A stretch of 64,000 nt of DNA, from the NCBI RefSeq assembly GCF_042242105.1, contig NC_092025.1, positions 18,010,156 to 18,074,155 on the forward strand, given 5' to 3'. A model generated the notes under the pieces. That model was not told where the DNA came from. It saw only the letters and a list, made by a program, of their open reading frames with translations, and searched no databases. Within the stretch, counting starts at the first letter, position 1. Every line of letters starts with the position of its first letter. Position numbers and translations under genes: made by a program. The DNA comes from Pempheris klunzingeri (taxonomy: Eukaryota > Chordata > Actinopteri > Acropomatiformes > Pempheridae). Below are positions 61,332 to 64,000 of this stretch, one piece after another.

Positions 61332-64000
61332 ACACTGTACAGAGATAGCAGACAGTTTAACAAAGCTGTGATCTGACCATAACACCTCGAATCACGTCTC
61401 ATGTCTCTGTCCTCGAGTCCCGTGTGTTACCAAGGTGATGGCCATCGTTGCTAACGGTAACTGTGTCAGGGCTCACAGAGAGTTATAGTAAGTGACTAAG
61501 TGACTGACTCACAATGCAGAGATACTCCAAATAGCTGTTCGACCACACCTGCATCCTCAGAAGTAACTCATTGATGGTAGTTTAAAACTTTTTTGAAGCA
61601 GTTTTAGAATAATTATACCAATGTCACTACTTAAAGGGACCGATTTTAATGAATGACTAGTTAGTTAAGCTACAAGATATCCCATTATCATAAGTTAAGG
61701 CTTCACCTACAAAATGTCAGTGCTGCGTGCTGTTCGATGCAGAGCATGTAGTGTACAGCGGGTTTTTAAAGGGCTGCCTGCTGTGGCAGAGAACTACACC
61801 ATGAGAGTGAACCAAGACAGTAAAGATGTCTGCCAGGTAGTGAACCAGTGAGCTTGTTGTAAAACCGAAGGCAGCTGCAGATTTGTTTAATAATTCTCTG
61901 TAGTTTCATCGCTACACTTCACACTGTTTTACATTGCTATCTGATACATTGTTATTATAAAAATATTGACTATAGTTGCTGTAGGTGACTGTTTTATCTT
62001 ACGTAGTCTGAGTTTACGGTATCAGGACTGTTCTGAATTACCTTTTCAGCCTCGGGGCGGTGCGTTTTCCAGCTGTTTCGTACACCAGGAAGGTTCTAAG
62101 GTTACATAGGTTTTGTGTTACCCTGATCTGTCCATCACCATCTGGACTGCTAAGTGTTATCTTCATATCCTGTATGTCAAAGTGTAATGGTTTGTTCACA
62201 TTAAAGATGTTCATGTTATCATCACATAGGTTTTAAAATGTTTTGCTCAGACACTGATATGATGTCTCACTGTGTGTTTAACAGGTGATGGACCCTGCTT
62301 AGGCTCGCGGCTCCCCAACCAGCCTTACAAATGGATGTCGTACAAAGAGGTCAGTGCCATTCAGGGGACATGTTGCCTTCTAGTAACAATGACAGGTGCA
62401 CTCCTAGAGGAAGAAGTGTGTTCACCGTGCTGTAAAATGCTTTTTAGAGTAGTAATAAAGCAGAATTAAGTTTAAAGGTCTTTGTTCACAGTGGTTCATG
62501 ACCTTTTTTTTTGCAGACATTATCATATGTCTTTGGCAACACTTATAGGACATCTTTATAGTTTTAAACAACTTTATAGTTGTACATGGAACAACTTTAC
62601 CATCATGTATTGGCTTCTGGCCATCAGAGTCATCATGAAACACAATTCATAGAGCATTTGAATAAGGAAGGTATAAAACAGACCAATCATGCACATCCAC
62701 ACACTTATCAGCCAATGGAGTACTGACACAGATGGGCTGGGCATATGGTCATGTGGCTTCAGGCCAATCACGTTCTCACACTGGCAGAAACGCAAGGGGA
62801 ATCCCAATAAACGGCACACGTAACACCATATTTTGTCCATTAAAAGGAGGTGTACAACTAGGGGGTTGTACTTGAGTATGTAGAGGAGGTCTAAAGCCTT
62901 ATGTGTGCCTATTTGATGTGGAAACTTTAAAAACACTTTACTTTAAAACCTTTTATAAAGTGCCACATGTAGAATATTCTATGTATAGGACTTTATAAAG
63001 ATTGTACTGAGAATGACAACATCATTATCACTCAGCGTTAGACAATTGATGAGCTATAATCTACCCATCCAGTCCACTGTGTAAGTCTAGTCTGCAACCT
63101 GTGCACCACAGAGGCACTGTCGCACCAAAACTGCCTAGCAACCAAGTCTGGCGCCATCCTTGGTTTAAATAGATAACAACCAGCCCTAAAAATGTTGCAG
63201 TGTGAGTCTTCTAGATCTCAGTATGGTTGGTAGAAAAAGCCTTAAAGCTAGATTCCAGGAAATTTGACAGACAAAAGTCTGTTTGATATGCCTGGTTGTC
63301 AGATCACTATGCTGCCACAGTGGCATTAAAGTATTGTCATGAATCGCTTCCTTTCAAAGCTGCAACAACAAAGGTTATACATCTTTGCTATGTCACATCT
63401 ACCGCGAGCTTCTTGTAAATAAGGTAGATAGTGAGTAGCAGGAATTTTAGAACTGATATTATCTAGATGAAAGTAGGACTGCAACGATTATTTTAATTAT
63501 GAAATAGTTTTGCCAGATTATATAATTCATTGTTTAGTCTAGAAAATGCCATAATATAGTGAAATACGGCTTAGGTCATGAGTGAGTGTTGATGAACAAT
63601 ACCTTATTCTGGGGAAGTAAATCTGAATGGGTCACCTTCATTTTAAGAGATAAGATAATGTATTCCTTTATTAATCCCACGATGGAGAAAGGTACAATGT
63701 CACAGCAGACAGGAGGACATATTAAACTATATATATGTACAGTTAAAACAGAGGAAGTATAAAAATAGAATCAATAGGGGGAATATTTTAAAAAAAACAA
63801 AGCGGAGATATTAGAAAGTATTGCTAATTTTACAGAATGAGGTTGTTCTGAATAAATATATTGCACATTGTTGTACATCATAGTGTCGTTAACCGCACGG
63901 ACGTGTTCATGTGTAAAATGGTAAAGTGGTGGATTTCAGTTGTAGCACCAATGGTTATATGTGGGACATACTGTAGATCAGCGCTGCCACACATGCGTTT
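46217..64000 (+). CDS. acsl6: Long-chain acyl-CoA synthetase 6 (5' part, truncated by window edge)
   Basis: Makes acyl-CoA from long-chain fatty acids, ATP and CoA; the brain-enriched family member, anchored to membranes by its N-terminus. Exons: 46217-46262, 58094-58314, 60117-60231, 62285-62349, then off the right edge. The first exon encodes MLAFVLVSGSLWIIL and joins in frame (split Glu codon) to LSSTLMEKMQAQE, matching my recollection of the long N-terminal isoform of mammalian ACSL6. A second start within exon 2 (MEKMQ at 58111 or MQAQ at 58120) would give the short isoform. Exon 2 has PEMDELGQFFRSL followed by one membrane segment (about residues 52-69). Exons 3 and 4 give LLSHYHDDARTMYEVFQRGL and GPCLGSRLPNQPYKWMSYKE, typical of ACSL1/5/6. 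About 149 of roughly 720 residues are present; the AMP-binding and catalytic motifs lie beyond the window. No further exon is visible from 62350 to 64000. Intron 1 is 11.8 kb. Confidence 0.93.
49572..49604. repeat. (GA)n microsatellite
   Basis: GA repeat with one AAAG interruption, in acsl6 intron 1. Confidence 0.93.
49821..49858. repeat. (CA)n microsatellite
   Basis: CA repeat interrupted by CC and TA near its start, in acsl6 intron 1. Confidence 0.94.
52219..52255. repeat. (GT)n microsatellite
   Basis: About 18 GT units with one GC interruption. Confidence 0.95.
54680..55330. repeat. Near-complete foldback-type teleost interspersed repeat
   Basis: The left arm has TTTTGGGAAATGTACTTATTTGC, TTAGCTTAGCTTAGC, ACAGGGGAAACAGC and TAGCATGGCTCTG. 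The right arm mirrors it with ACAGAGCCAGACTAGCC, TTTTTGCTAAGCTAGGC and GTGAATAAGCTTATTTCC. This near-palindromic layout, with no open frame between the arms, marks a non-autonomous DNA element. A left-arm fragment of the same family lies at 7155-7335. It sits in acsl6 intron 1. Confidence 0.7.
55366..55393. repeat. (TATC)n microsatellite
   Basis: Seven TATC units. Confidence 0.95.
56570..56880 (+). repeat. Probable retroelement-derived end, pyrimidine-rich
   Basis: The block is full of CCTTGCTTG, TGCCTGACTTCG and GCCTGATCTCTGCG runs. It then has GCAAGTAAAGACTTTTTACC and TCGTGCTTTTGAGTCCCTC and ends near GTTGTAACACCG. This arrangement (CTG-rich, AAAGACTTTT, TTGAGTCC, ..AACACCG) resembles ends of fish retroelements. 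The open frames across it have no recognisable domain. Confidence 0.4.
57170..57316 (+). promoter_or_regulatory. GC-rich patch, candidate alternative acsl6 first exon
   Basis: A short CpG/GC-rich stretch (CCCCCGCGCCATTCGC, TTTCCCGGGGGACAG) 0.8 kb before the ATG-containing exon at 58094. A transcript starting here could skip the MLAF exon and use the MEKMQ/MQAQ start. The only donor-like site is the GGTGTGTG at the edge of a (GT)n tract, which is poor evidence. Confidence 0.25.
57317..57361. repeat. (GT)n(GA)n microsatellite
   Basis: GT repeat running into a GA repeat. Confidence 0.95.
59185..59270 (+). repeat. Diverged TTAAATAAAGG-tailed repeat end
   Basis: AAGAGTCTCATTGAGTCATC, TTAATGAGACTGCCTGAC and TAAATAAAGATTAATATAAA resemble the tail at 44140-44290. 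In acsl6 intron 2. Confidence 0.4.
61299..61327. repeat. (AC)n microsatellite
   Basis: About 14 AC units in acsl6 intron 3. Confidence 0.95.
63475..63595 (+). repeat. Partial ATTAATCGATT-type teleost repeat
   Basis: GGACTGCAACGATTATTTTAAT, ATTCATTGTTTAGTC and TAGAAAATGCCATAATATAG match the start of the same repeat family as 12640-12885. Confidence 0.5.
63645..63790 (+). repeat. Fragment of a CCTTTATTAATCCCAC-type repeat
   Basis: AGATAAGATAATGTATTCC, CTTTATTAATCCCACGATGG, AGAAAGGTACAATGTCACAGC and ACAGTTAAAACAGAGGAAG follow the order of a common fish repeat end (CTTTATTAGTCCCAC-type). Confidence 0.5.

Noticed and set aside
62350..64000. Search for the next acsl6 exon
   Set aside because: No frame resembling the following conserved segment (start of the AMP-binding enzyme domain) was found before the window ends; the sequence is intronic with repeats.

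Overview
The window is vertebrate nuclear DNA, almost certainly from a spiny-rayed teleost fish. Genes are split into short exons with GT-AG introns, dinucleotide repeats are frequent, and several interspersed repeats recognisable from percomorph genomes are present. The gene content (a pair of OCTN-type slc22 transporters, irf1 and acsl6) corresponds to the human 5q31 cytokine/carnitine transporter neighbourhood. I found no bacterial, viral or CRISPR content and no new multi-gene system.

Layout: (1) 744-6755 (+) is a complete ten-exon OCTN-type SLC22 transporter gene (copy A, 558 aa). (2) 8164-13693 (+) is a second complete ten-exon OCTN-type gene (copy B, 559 aa). Eight of the ten exons (2-5 and 7-9 exactly, and 1 with the same phase) match between the copies, so they are an old tandem duplication. 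(3) 13.7-34.2 kb has no supportable gene; it holds microsatellites, worn interspersed repeats and an unusual double hairpin at 32.8 kb. (4) 34916-37883 (-) is the coding part of irf1 (nine coding exons, 301 aa), with a non-coding first exon and a TATA-like promoter near 38.63-38.83 kb. (5) 38.9-45.8 kb is intergenic, with a CpG-rich promoter-like patch at about 40.34-40.64 kb. (6) acsl6 (+) starts at 46217 in a 46-nt coding exon, jumps an 11.8-kb intron to 58094, continues at 60117 and 62285, and runs off the right edge; only the first about 149 residues are present.

All splice models were built by hand from GT/AG sites, reading-frame continuity and protein similarity. In each of the three main genes the coding exons sum to a multiple of three with no internal stop. 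The three gene types are linked biologically only loosely: OCTN proteins move carnitine and organic cations, ACSL6 activates long-chain fatty acids for the same lipid pathways, and IRF1 is an interferon-response transcription factor that shares the conserved neighbourhood. irf1 and acsl6 are transcribed divergently from a gap of about 7.4 kb.

The observations most worth following are: the -SKL C-terminus and degraded Walker-A-like motif of transporter copy B; the remote acsl6 first exon with an upstream ORF that overlaps the start codon and ends exactly at the exon boundary; the STAT/NF-kB-like composite next to the irf1 TATA-like box; the CpG-rich patch with a perfect kB site 1.7 kb upstream of irf1; and the twin hairpin at 32.8 kb.
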